In this document: piece by piece, positions 23,226 through 29,157 of the stretch
Layout of the letters: each line of letters begins with the position of its first letter
How positions within the stretch are numbered: position 1 is the first letter of the stretch
Virus record (IMG/VR): IMGVR_UViG_3300000928_000191
Span: 1 to 33,210 of that record
Strand: one strand, 5' to 3'
Length of the DNA stretch: 33,210 nt
Origin: a virus
Translations under genes and position numbers: made by a program
The notes under the pieces: generated by a model
The model's database searches: none
What the model saw: the letters and a program-made list of their open reading frames with translations, nothing else
Told to the model about the DNA's origin: nothing

Positions 23226-24752
23226 TTAATCAGTGAGCGCGTCTTGCATCGCTGCGAAGCTTGCAGGGCGCTGCACACCGCCGTCGTAATAGACAGCCGC
23301 GTGGATGCGGTTCTTACCAAGACCGGCCTGAGTGAATGGATCGGCCAATAGCTCGATACCAGCCCACTGCGCGATCACGTAATCGATCCAGTTGCCGAAG
23401 ATGATCGCAGAGGCGACGGCATCGGCAGTGCCCTTGGTCAAGTTGCTAGGCACCGCGTTGGAGCGGCGATAGTTGTAATCGTTAAGCTTACCGCCGTCGC
23501 TTTGAGGAAGGATAAACATCGAGTCGAGCGCATCGCCAGAGCCATCGACTGCGAGCGGCGTGCGCTTGAGCTTACTCACCACTTTGGGATTGGTGTAATA
23601 AGCGAGATTACCAACCAGAGCATTATCCACGTCGACTTCTTCCACCAGCTTGACGATGTGCGACCAGGCAGCCGCAAGGCCGTTGGTGCCACCGAGCACA
23701 GCTCCGATACCGGAAGTTTGCAAAATGCCCTCGGCTTCGTTTGTGCCAGTGCCGTTGATAAACGCCCGTTCCATTACGACCGAGAGTTTGCTCACGATGT
23801 GGCGCTCAAGGAAACTCTGCAGGCTACGCTCTGCGGATTGGATAAAGAGCTGCTTGCTCACATCGACAAAAGTCGGCAGCCGGTTAGGCGAGAGATTGAG
23901 ATCCGCCATCGTGGGCGCATACTCTTCGCTCTGCGCGTTCTCGCTCTTGCCTGCCGGGGCAGTGCCATCGACCATGCGAGTGATGTCGAGATTACCGACA
24001 AGGCCATCATAAACCGTCGCACCGAGACTGCGCACATTGAGCGAATCAAAAAGCGAATCGAGCAAGTTGCCCTTATTCGTCTGCACGGTCATGCCGCCTT
24101 GATTGCCACCAGTGCCACCGGTCACAGTGAGATCACGCTGCTCGCTGAGAGCCATGCGGGAAATCATGATGCCGCCGTCTTTGACTTCGATACCAGAAGC
24201 GCGGGCTTCGCTTTCGCCTTCTTGCGCCATTTCGAGTTCGACGCCGTCAAGATCGCCTTTGCCATTAATTCGAGCGACTAGGCCACGGCAAGCGCGGGCT
24301 AGCGTAAACTGAGAGACATCGCGCTGCTCACCTTCGGAGAGCCCACGATTAGCGGGGTCACCAACAATGCGAGGAGTGCCACGTAGCAGACTGCGACGCT
24401 CAAGCTCTTTCTGCTCTGCGTTGCGGTCTTCAGCATCGCGAGCGCGGCGGATGCGGCTATCCAGAGCGCGAATCTCATTGGCGAGCACATCGTGCTCTTT
24501 GAGCTGATCTGCAGTGAGGTCACCAGTCGCGTCGCCTTTCTTCCAGCGCTTCTCAGAGCTGGAATCGTCGGAATCGTGCTTACCCTGCGGATCGTCTAGA
24601 ATCGCGTTGAGGCTCTTTAGCTTCTTCGAGCGAGACTCGGTCAACTCCTCAAGAGAGCTGCCCCGTTGTTGATCTCCATCGACGATGCCGAGCTGGAGAC
24701 GTAAGATGCCCGCGCCGAAAAACGCGAACAGAATTGCATAGAATGTATTCAT
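23226..24752 (-). CDS. Major capsid protein, HK97 fold, with hydrophobic N terminus
   Basis: A 508-residue protein. I start at the ATG at 24752; the longer frame overlaps the protease gene. Residues about 4-24 are a hydrophobic helix (F-Y-A-I-L-F-A-F-F-G-A-G-I-L). Residues 25-140 are a charged coiled-coil delta domain (Q-L-K-E-H-D, R-A-L-D-S-R-I-R-R-A). From about 170 on, the HK97 capsid domain follows, with an R-S-L-G-A-T-V-Y E-loop region, F-I-N-G-T-G-T, and a C-terminal I-H-A-A-V-Y-Y-D-G-G-V. The gene upstream encodes an HK97 prohead protease, which would remove the delta part and the membrane-like start. The hydrophobic start is unusual for this family. Confidence 0.9.
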   Translation of the reverse strand: MNTFYAILFAFFGAGILRLQLGIVDGDQQRGSSLEELTESRSKKLKSLNAILDDPQGKHDSDDSSSEKRWKKGDATGDLTADQLKEHDVLANEIRALDSRIRRARDAEDRNAEQKELERRSLLRGTPRIVGDPANRGLSEGEQRDVSQFTLARACRGLVARINGKGDLDGVELEMAQEGESEARASGIEVKDGGIMISRMALSEQRDLTVTGGTGGNQGGMTVQTNKGNLLDSLFDSLNVRSLGATVYDGLVGNLDITRMVDGTAPAGKSENAQSEEYAPTMADLNLSPNRLPTFVDVSKQLFIQSAERSLQSFLERHIVSKLSVVMERAFINGTGTNEAEGILQTSGIGAVLGGTNGLAAAWSHIVKLVEEVDVDNALVGNLAYYTNPKVVSKLKRTPLAVDGSGDALDSMFILPQSDGGKLNDYNYRRSNAVPSNLTKGTADAVASAIIFGNWIDYVIAQWAGIELLADPFTQAGLGKNRIHAAVYYDGGVQRPASFAAMQDALTD

Positions 24753-24783
24753 AGTGTGGATACGGTTTTTTATTTTCTGTGGT

Positions 24784-25419
24784 TTATTGCAGCTGCCGGG
24801 CACGCAGACGGAGTGTCCGCACACTAGGTGCTACAGGTTGGTTTTCGTTCGCTTGCGCGTTCGCGTGGGCGGTTTGAAATTCTTCGCGAGCGGCATCAAG
24901 ACTGCGCTCGGCTAGTGTAGTGTCGGTATAGGCAGGGATGGCGGTGATCGACATCTCCACCAGCTCGGCTTCAAGGATGCGGCGCTCGGGTGGGTCTTTG
25001 CTATGGTCCCATTCATCCTTGACCGAATCGTAAGGCCAGGACACAGAGACGCCCTCGATATCCTTACGGCGAATCGATACCAGCAAATCGCGCCCCAGGG
25101 CGGTGTCTGGCATATCGAGCTCGTAATGCACGCCATCGGCGCGATCTTCGAGCTTCAGCGTGCCTGCCCCGGTGCGACCTAGCACGTTGGCAAAATCATG
25201 ATGAAAGAGCGCGAAAGCATCGCGCTTCTCATCGATGCCCGCCTTAAAAGCACCACGCGCAAACGTCTCTTTAAAATAGCCGAGATCGGTCTGACGCTCG
25301 TAAGGGGCGGCCATGCCGAACACGATCTTAGCTTCATCGCCTTCGCCGCGCACCTCGAGGTCATCAAGCGGTATAAAACGAACCTCCCGGTTCTTAGAAT
25401 CTTTTTTAATCTGTGGCAT
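24784..25419 (-). CDS. HK97-type prohead protease (S78)
   Basis: A 211-residue protein. Features are V-F-G-M-A-A-P-Y near 33-40, the catalytic histidine in F-H-H-D (73/74), and the serine in E-G-V-S-V-S-W (124/126), followed by the acidic V-E-M-S-I-T-A-I-P-A-Y-T of the family. It cleaves the capsid delta domain during maturation. It overlaps the portal gene by 14 bp, and the capsid gene starts 32 bp after it. Confidence 0.9.
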   Translation of the reverse strand: MPQIKKDSKNREVRFIPLDDLEVRGEGDEAKIVFGMAAPYERQTDLGYFKETFARGAFKAGIDEKRDAFALFHHDFANVLGRTGAGTLKLEDRADGVHYELDMPDTALGRDLLVSIRRKDIEGVSVSWPYDSVKDEWDHSKDPPERRILEAELVEMSITAIPAYTDTTLAERSLDAAREEFQTAHANAQANENQPVAPSVRTLRLRARQLQ

Positions 25420-26692
25420 CGGTCAAAGTGGGTTGAGCATTCGTCGTCATGTTCATCGGCTGCAGGAACGCATCGCCGCCATCGCGTGGATTCATGTTCT
25501 CCATGCGGCGGCATTCGTTGGGGTTAAAAATCCCGTTGCGGATCCCGATATCGTAAGTCTCGAAGCGAGCCTTAGCATCGCCGCGCAGAAGCCCGGCGAT
25601 ATTGAACTCGACATAGAAACGGCGGCGATGCGCACGGCTTAGCAACTTGGCGTTCATCGCCTGCTCCCAGTTGATCAGCAGAGGGCGGAGCGTATCGACC
25701 ACGAATGAAATATTGTCCTGCTCCACATTAGCACGCGGTTGATTATCGACGATGCCGACCTTGTGCCCCTGCACGCCAAAAATGCGCGCAATCTCCTTAG
25801 CCTGACGCTCACGAGATTCATCCATCTGAGCATCCTTATTCGCCATGCGGCCCTGAATATACTGCAAGCCCTCTTCCAGGACCTTAAGACGGTAAGAGTT
25901 CGCCCCGCCGGTCTGATCCTCAAACGAGACCCGCATCCGCTCGGCGGCCTCTTTACTTAGCTTGCCTGGGTGCGAAAGAAAGCCCCCCGGGAAAGAACCA
26001 TTTTTGAAAAACGAAGCTGCATTGCGATCAAGCGCCAAGGCCAAGCCGAGCACATCACGCACCTCGCCAATCATGTCAGGCGCAACCAGCCCGTTAAAAC
26101 TCAAGCCCTTCAGGTGCAACACCTCGTTAGCAAAGAGCGCATCGCCCTTGACCTTATAAAACAATTGCCCCGTCGCACGATCGCGCATCGGTTCCACTTC
26201 GTGATTCTCGACGGGCGTAATATCAATCACTCGATCCGAACCACGAGCACGGCCAATCACCGCGTAAGCATTTTGCCGCAAAGAAAGATTCGCCTGCATC
26301 GCCATACGGCAATCCAGACTCGTCATATCATCATTAGGTGAGCTATGCAGCAAATCATACAGCGGGTGATCCACCGCCAACTCACGCGAGCCATCCGGCA
26401 TACGCTCATACACGTGCAACGGCAGCGAGGCCACCGAGCGAGCCAACACAGACACACACGCGTAAACAGTCGCCACACCCATCGCCTTAGCAGGCGTCAC
26501 AGCGATACCCGCCGCCGATCCCGCCCCAAACAAAAGCGAATTAATCCACTGCGTCTCCAAAGACTCAGCCTGCGCATCCGGCACCGCGCCATCCTTCAAA
26601 GACTTTCGCACCTCAACCCGGGCACGCGAGTGCCCCCAGGCGTTAAGGTCTTCGAGGTGCGGTGCAAGTGGCATACACCCATCGTCAAACAC
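25406..26692 (-). CDS. HK97-family portal protein
   Basis: A 428-residue protein. Signature stretches are V-Y-A-C-V-S-V-L-A-R-S-V-A-S-L-P-L, D-H-P-L-Y-D-L-L, the A-N-L-S-L-R-Q-N-A-Y-A stretch and Y-K-V-K-G. The portal forms the 12-fold DNA gate. The start is ambiguous: GTG at 26692 or ATG at 26674 (422 residues); neither has a clear ribosome site. Three 10-bp repeats lie 35-65 bp upstream. Confidence 0.9.
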   Translation of the reverse strand: MFDDGCMPLAPHLEDLNAWGHSRARVEVRKSLKDGAVPDAQAESLETQWINSLLFGAGSAAGIAVTPAKAMGVATVYACVSVLARSVASLPLHVYERMPDGSRELAVDHPLYDLLHSSPNDDMTSLDCRMAMQANLSLRQNAYAVIGRARGSDRVIDITPVENHEVEPMRDRATGQLFYKVKGDALFANEVLHLKGLSFNGLVAPDMIGEVRDVLGLALALDRNAASFFKNGSFPGGFLSHPGKLSKEAAERMRVSFEDQTGGANSYRLKVLEEGLQYIQGRMANKDAQMDESRERQAKEIARIFGVQGHKVGIVDNQPRANVEQDNISFVVDTLRPLLINWEQAMNAKLLSRAHRRRFYVEFNIAGLLRGDAKARFETYDIGIRNGIFNPNECRRMENMNPRDGGDAFLQPMNMTTNAQPTLTDATD

Positions 26693-26725
26693 TCAGCATC
26701 CGCCCGCAATCGGTCAAATGTTCAA

Positions 26726-26757
26726 CCCTGCACAACTTTGCACAACCCTGCACAATT
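26726..26757. repeat. Three tandem 10-bp repeats upstream of portal gene
   Basis: TGCACAA occurs at 26729-26735, 26739-26745 and 26749-26755, exactly 10 bp apart, in ACCCTGCACA / ACTTTGCACA / ACCCTGCACA units. The same face of the helix is presented each time. This suggests a binding site for an activator or initiator at the entry to the head genes. Confidence 0.6.
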
Positions 26758-26786
26758 AAACAAAATAACCCCGCTTAATCGCTTGC

Positions 26787-26999
26787 CTAGTGTAACTTCA
26801 AGTTCTGCTGAAATCCCCCGATGAATCCGAGCACCTCGGCCAGCCGTTGCAGCTCCTCATCGGACAGCGTTTTAACCCGCCCCAACTTCCAGCCCTTGAG
26901 CCTGTTATAGTCTACCCCCGCACGATCACAGACCGCCGAGGCGTTAAGCAGAGCTAGCCTCTCGGCTAGCCCCTCAGATGTTAAACGATTAGGCTCCAT
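26787..26999 (-). CDS. XRE-like HTH protein, module A
   Basis: A 70-residue protein if started at the ATG at 26999. I prefer that start to 27032 because it aligns exactly with the paralogue at 27460-27666 (M, four residues, L-T-S-E). HTH-like core: G-L-A-E-R-L-A-L-L, C-D-R-A-G-V-D-Y-N-R-L-K-G-W, then the shared G-R-V-K-T-L-S-D-E-E-L. Its start lies inside the last codons of the partner gene, so the two are translationally coupled. The last codons overlap the R box GTTCTGC (26802-26808). Role: probably a repressor or antitoxin-like partner. Confidence 0.65.
   Translation of the reverse strand: MEPNRLTSEGLAERLALLNASAVCDRAGVDYNRLKGWKLGRVKTLSDEELQRLAEVLGFIGGFQQNLKLH
26802..26808. repeat. R-box GTTCTGC, partner of the box at 27407
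   Basis: This heptamer is the exact reverse complement of GCAGAAC at 27407-27413 and has the GTT start of an integron R' box. It lies 605 bp away at the other end of module A. I could not find a full L-box stem next to it, so this site is only partial. Confidence 0.4.
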
Positions 27000-27264
27000 C
27001 TTCGATTTCAGAGATTTGATCTTCAACGTCATCCTCGCACCAATTGAGCCACTGCTCTGCTACGATTTCAGAATCTGATTCAGATTCGATGCAGAACGCA
27101 CCGCAGCCTCCTTGAAGGTCGATGATTACTGTAGCACCATGCAGTGCTGACTCGTAGTTGAACTCGCCATTCTCGTAGACAATCGCAGGGTTCATTGTGC
27201 TGTCTTCTTCAAACTGTGCGATAAGTGCTTTTTCTAGGGCGTTTTTTAGGCTGATCTTGTTCAT
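26989..27264 (-). CDS. 91-residue acidic protein, module A
   Basis: A very acidic protein with a helical start (I-S-L-K-N-A-L-E-K-A-L-I), a mid beta part (A-T-V-I-I-D-L-Q-G-G-C-G-A-F-C) and an acidic tail (C-E-D-D-V-E-D-Q-I-S-E-I-E-D-G). I see no catalytic motif. It lies first in a two-gene unit with an HTH partner and is not similar to its counterpart in module B despite the equal length. A toxin, anti-host protein or DNA mimic is possible; nothing decides. Confidence 0.55.
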   Translation of the reverse strand: MNKISLKNALEKALIAQFEEDSTMNPAIVYENGEFNYESALHGATVIIDLQGGCGAFCIESESDSEIVAEQWLNWCEDDVEDQISEIEDGA

Positions 27265-27293
27265 TGTATTGTTTCTCGTTTTCGTTTCGTCAT
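27261..27293 (-). CDS. Possible 10-residue leader peptide, module A
   Basis: ATG with AGAGGGA ribosome site 8 bases upstream encodes M-T-K-R-K-R-E-T-I-Q and stops in an ATGA overlap with the acidic gene. A matching leader, basic and in the same place, is found in module B (27924-27965). Confidence 0.45.
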   Translation of the reverse strand: MTKRKRETIQ

Positions 27294-27314
27294 TGGGTTT
27301 GTCCCTCTGATCTA
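27289..27314 (-). repeat. 26-bp direct repeat, copy A
   Basis: GTCATTGGGTTTGTC and the next 11 bases recur at 27961-27986 with one change (25 of 26 identical). The repeat covers the ribosome site and start codon of the leader peptide in each module. Confidence 0.85.
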
Positions 27315-27338
27315 TCTACAACCTACACCAAAAAGCGC

Positions 27339-27373
27339 ACATTGCAAGCAATGTTTACACTTTTTAGTGTAAA
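27339..27373. promoter_or_regulatory. Operator palindromes of module A
   Basis: TTTACACT-TTTT-AGTGTAAA (27354-27373) is a perfect 8-bp dyad, and CATTGC-AA-GCAATG (about 27340-27353) lies beside it. Module B has similar TACAC/GTGTA dyads at the same place. They are likely binding sites of the HTH partner. Confidence 0.55.
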
Positions 27374-27406
27374 TCTTTTATTCGGGTAGATTGAGCGCCA
27401 GTGAGG

Positions 27407-27472
27407 GCAGAACATGGCGGAGCTGGTCAACTCCGTTCGTTCCTCACTCCGTGCCAGTCCTAGGAGTTAGGC
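27407..27472. repeat. attC: attC-like site 1
   Basis: Read on the plus strand: R'' GCAGAAC (27407-27413), 5-nt spacer, L'' arm GGA-(G)-CTGG-(T)-CA (27419-27429), 22-base variable end, L' arm TG-CCAG-TCC (27452-27460), 5-nt spacer, R' GTTAGGC (27466-27472). The bulged G27422 and T27427 have no partner. This is the architecture of integron attC sites. The site overlaps the end of the HTH gene of module B. Confidence 0.7.
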
Positions 27473-27666
27473 AGAGAAAAACCACGAGCCGCAAGCGCAG
27501 ATTTCACAGCGTCTAACTCCTCATCCGTCAGCGATTTCACCCGCCCGTGTTTTAGATTCTTTAGCCTTGCAGGGTCGATTCCTGACTCTCTCGCAATCTC
27601 TGGCAGTGTCGGCAAAAGCCCTAGCCATTTGGCTAGAGCTTCGGATGTTAGTTTTAGATTACTCAT
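27460..27666 (-). CDS. XRE-like HTH protein, module B
   Basis: A 68-residue protein from the ATG at 27666 (three in-frame residues earlier is possible). Core: A-L-A-K-W-L-G-L-L-P-T-L-P-E-I-A-R-E-S-G-I-D-P-A-R-L-K as an HTH pattern, then G-R-V-K-S-L-T-D-E-E-L. It is clearly homologous to the module A protein (L-T-S-E, L-L, R-L-K, G-R-V-K, D-E-E-L). The start overlaps the partner's stop by 8 bp. The last codons run through the R-box GTTAGGC/GCCTAAC. Confidence 0.65.
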   Translation of the reverse strand: MSNLKLTSEALAKWLGLLPTLPEIARESGIDPARLKNLKHGRVKSLTDEELDAVKSALAARGFSLPNS

Positions 27667-27934
27667 TTTCAGCAACTAATTTTAACGCCATTTCAATTGC
27701 AGATCCAATATCAGTCGCCAATGCGACGCTTGAACTATTTTTGTATATGATAAATATGGTTACATCTTCATCTGACTCGCTCCATTGTTGTAGCGAATCA
27801 ACCCCCATTAGTTTAGTATTTTTCCAGTCTGCTAATATTTCTGAAACAGTCCCAGTGTCGCCCTTGATTTGAATAGAATCAACACCCGTCTTCCATGTTG
27901 CCACTCCGTCAATATTTGTGTATTTAGTGCTCAT
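27659..27934 (-). CDS. 91-residue acidic protein, module B
   Basis: A small acidic protein with an alternating beta pattern (V-D-S-I-Q-I-K, D-V-T-I-F-I-I-Y-K-N) and a C-terminal helix (S-A-I-E-M-A-L-K-L-V-A-E-N-E). It has one or two Trp-containing segments (D-W-K-N, Q-Q-W-S-E-S-D-E-D). I do not recognise a family. It is lower in GC than the phage core genes, which suggests a different origin. It is coupled to its HTH partner. Confidence 0.55.
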   Translation of the reverse strand: MSTKYTNIDGVATWKTGVDSIQIKGDTGTVSEILADWKNTKLMGVDSLQQWSESDEDVTIFIIYKNSSSVALATDIGSAIEMALKLVAENE

Positions 27935-27965
27935 TTTGATAATCTCGCTTTAGTTTTATAGTCAT
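27924..27965 (-). CDS. Possible 13-residue leader peptide, module B
   Basis: ATG 8 bases after AGAGGGA encodes M-T-I-K-L-K-R-D-Y-Q-N-E-H and stops 11 bp inside the acidic gene. Start and ribosome site lie in the 26-bp repeat shared with module A. The peptide sequences themselves differ except for the Met-Thr start and basic residues. Confidence 0.45.
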   Translation of the reverse strand: MTIKLKRDYQNEH

Positions 27966-27986
27966 TAGGTTTGTCCCTCTGATCTA
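27961..27986 (-). repeat. 26-bp direct repeat, copy B
   Basis: Same element as at 27289-27314, with A instead of G at the seventh base. Confidence 0.85.
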
Positions 27987-27987
27987 C

Positions 27988-28045
27988 AAACAAACATACA
28001 CGTTTCGTGTATCTCGTCAACTATTATTTACACATTATGTGTATT
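27988..28045 (-). promoter_or_regulatory. Promoter and two TACAC/GTGTA operators of module B
   Basis: On the minus strand TTGACG, 16 bases, TATGTT form a plausible promoter. ATACACG-TTT-CGTGTAT (27996-28012) is a perfect dyad covering the -10 side, and TACACA-TTA-TGTGTA (28029-28043) lies just upstream. The arrangement fits autorepression by the HTH partner. Confidence 0.6.
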
Positions 28046-28077
28046 TTTTTTATTTAGGCAATTTGATGGCGCAACAA

Positions 28078-28137
28078 GCCTAACTAGACGCTTCTGGTCA
28101 ATTCCGCTTCGCTCCATGCCAGAGCAACTTGTTCTCT
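28078..28137. repeat. attC: attC-like site 2
   Basis: R'' GCCTAAC (28078-28084), 5-nt spacer, L'' arm GCT-(T)-CTGG-(T)-CA (28090-28100), 16-base variable end with CGCTTCG, L' arm TG-CCAG-AGC (28117-28125), 5-nt spacer, R' GTTCTCT (28131-28137). The bulged bases fall at the same positions as in site 1. The outer three pairs differ (GCT/AGC against GGA/TCC) but still pair, which is compensatory change. It overlaps the last codons of the methyltransferase gene. Confidence 0.7.
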
Positions 28138-28825
28138 AGAATAATGTAGTCTGGCGGGTTTCACGTTCTACCCTCTCGCAAGCGGCATTGAAATAGTCCT
28201 CGTCTAACTCTGAGCCTGTCAGGTGCATTCCTGCATAGTGGGCGGCTATCGCGCTCGATGCGCTGCCGAGATGGGTGTCTAGTATCTTCATTCCCTCCGT
28301 AGCATAGTTTGCATAGATCCAGTCATAGAGTTTTACTGGCTTCTGTGTGGGGTGGATTCGCTTCCCTTCTTCGCACTTGCGGAAGCCCGCCCAAAGGATT
28401 TTGCAGACCTTTACCGAGTCCCTGCAACTCACGTAAGCCAGCTCCGCCTGTGATAGCGTCATTGTATCTGGCACACCCTTCTCCCACACGATCCATCCGC
28501 CGGATGGTGGGAGCATATCCGCGAAGTAATTGCCGCCCCATATAATCACATCTTTTGCCACTCTGCCCACCTCCTTAAAGTATTTCCGGTCAGGTCTTAC
28601 TCTGTCCCAATCTTTCCTCTCGTATCCCACGCCCTTTGCCCCGCTCCATTTGCCGCTGTCATTGTCAGCCATAGAGCTTTCCCCATCCCATCCGATGCCA
28701 TAGGGCGGATCGACCACGGCAAGGTCGAAGTGATCGTCCGGGTATTCTGCCATGAGTTCCATGCAGTCCATATTCCGGAGGTCTAAGTTTTCGGTTTTCA
28801 TGCGTTAATAATTAAGAGAGAGAAC
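28132..28825. mobile_element. Cassette-like unit C, methyltransferase
   Basis: The unit starts with the R' box GTTCTCT of site 2 and ends near AGAGAAC (28819-28825), its exact complement. The match extends to 11 bp (ACTTGTTCTCT at 28127-28137, AGAGAACAAGT at 28819-28829). A complete L-box stem beyond 28830 is not visible, so the far end is only partly supported. Confidence 0.4.
28136..28801 (-). CDS. DNA N6-adenine (or N4-cytosine) methyltransferase
   Basis: A 221-residue beta-type methyltransferase. The catalytic motif IV D-P-P-Y-G lies near residues 35-39, before motif I, which reads L-D-T-H-L-G-S-A-S near 180. Between them are I-H-P-T-Q-K-P-V and W-E-K. Phage copies of this type protect phage DNA from host restriction. 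It is not coupled to terminase and lies in the cassette island, with a 29-residue leader frame just upstream. Confidence 0.85.
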   Translation of the reverse strand: MKTENLDLRNMDCMELMAEYPDDHFDLAVVDPPYGIGWDGESSMADNDSGKWSGAKGVGYERKDWDRVRPDRKYFKEVGRVAKDVIIWGGNYFADMLPPSGGWIVWEKGVPDTMTLSQAELAYVSCRDSVKVCKILWAGFRKCEEGKRIHPTQKPVKLYDWIYANYATEGMKILDTHLGSASSAIAAHYAGMHLTGSELDEDYFNAACERVERETRQTTLF

Positions 28826-28894
28826 AAGTCGCCGTATCCGACCGCTTACCGCGTCCGAGTTTATTTCTGATTCAGTGTTTTTCGTTTCGTTCAT
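28805..28894 (-). CDS. Possible 29-residue leader peptide before methyltransferase
   Basis: ATG at 28894 opens M-N-E-T-K-N-T-E-S-E-I-N-S and onward to a stop 3 bp before the methyltransferase start. The AGAGAAC box lies inside it. No strong ribosome site. It may be a truncated gene remnant or a coupling leader. Confidence 0.35.
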   Translation of the reverse strand: MNETKNTESEINSDAVSGRIRRLVLSLNY

Positions 28895-28932
28895 GTCTTT
28901 GATTGGTTAGGGCGGCGGCTAGGCTTAACGTT

Positions 28933-29157
28933 CTAAGAAAAATTAACATCGATCGACTTGAGCTCCGGAGATCCCGAGCGCCCCTTCACGTAATCGGTGC
29001 AAGAAAATTTAGGATTCGCCCGGAGCCATGCCCGCGCTTCTTCCACCGTGGCCGTGCCACCAGGCATCTCGAATCCCGCCTTCTTCATCGCACAAACAAA
29101 TGTCCGAGATTTACGTATCCGAGCCGCCAATTCTTTCTGATAAAGTAAGTCATTCAT
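28933..29157 (-). CDS. Small HTH DNA-binding protein
   Basis: A 74-residue protein with an early HTH: Y-Q-K-E-L-A-A-R-I-R-K-S-R-T-F-V-C-A-M-K-K-A-G-F in two stretches, then M-P-G-G-T-A-T-V-E-E-A-R-A-W-L-R-A-N-P, a wing and helix pattern seen in small phage regulators. It overlaps the terminase gene by 4 bp. It may help packaging or regulate the accessory island. Confidence 0.6.
   Translation of the reverse strand: MNDLLYQKELAARIRKSRTFVCAMKKAGFEMPGGTATVEEARAWLRANPKFSCTDYVKGRSGSPELKSIDVNFS

Larger units (their letters stand above)
26803..27466. mobile_element. Cassette-like unit A (664 bp)
   Basis: Counted from the presumed crossover point of one R box to that of the next, this unit holds the 91-residue acidic protein gene, the HTH gene and their promoter. 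Its two R boxes are complementary. Its length is within one base of unit B. Confidence 0.45.
27467..28131. mobile_element. Cassette-like unit B (665 bp)
   Basis: Runs from the presumed crossover in R' of site 1 to that in R' of site 2. It starts with TTAGGC, and its attC-like end begins with the exact complement GCCTAAC, as expected for one integrated integron cassette. It holds two coupled genes with their own promoter, leader and operators. Confidence 0.55.

Noticed and set aside
24753-24824. Longer start of the capsid gene
   Set aside because: The extra 24 residues overlap the protease gene and read as shadow sequence. The ATG at 24752 is more likely.
26726-26757. CRISPR array
   Set aside because: Repeats are 10 bp with no spacers and no cas genes. 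I saw no CRISPR elsewhere in the window.
28826-28912. Third complete attC-like stem beyond the methyltransferase unit
   Set aside because: I could pair only the R box. No L arms with two bulges and matching spacing were found, so only the R box is reported.
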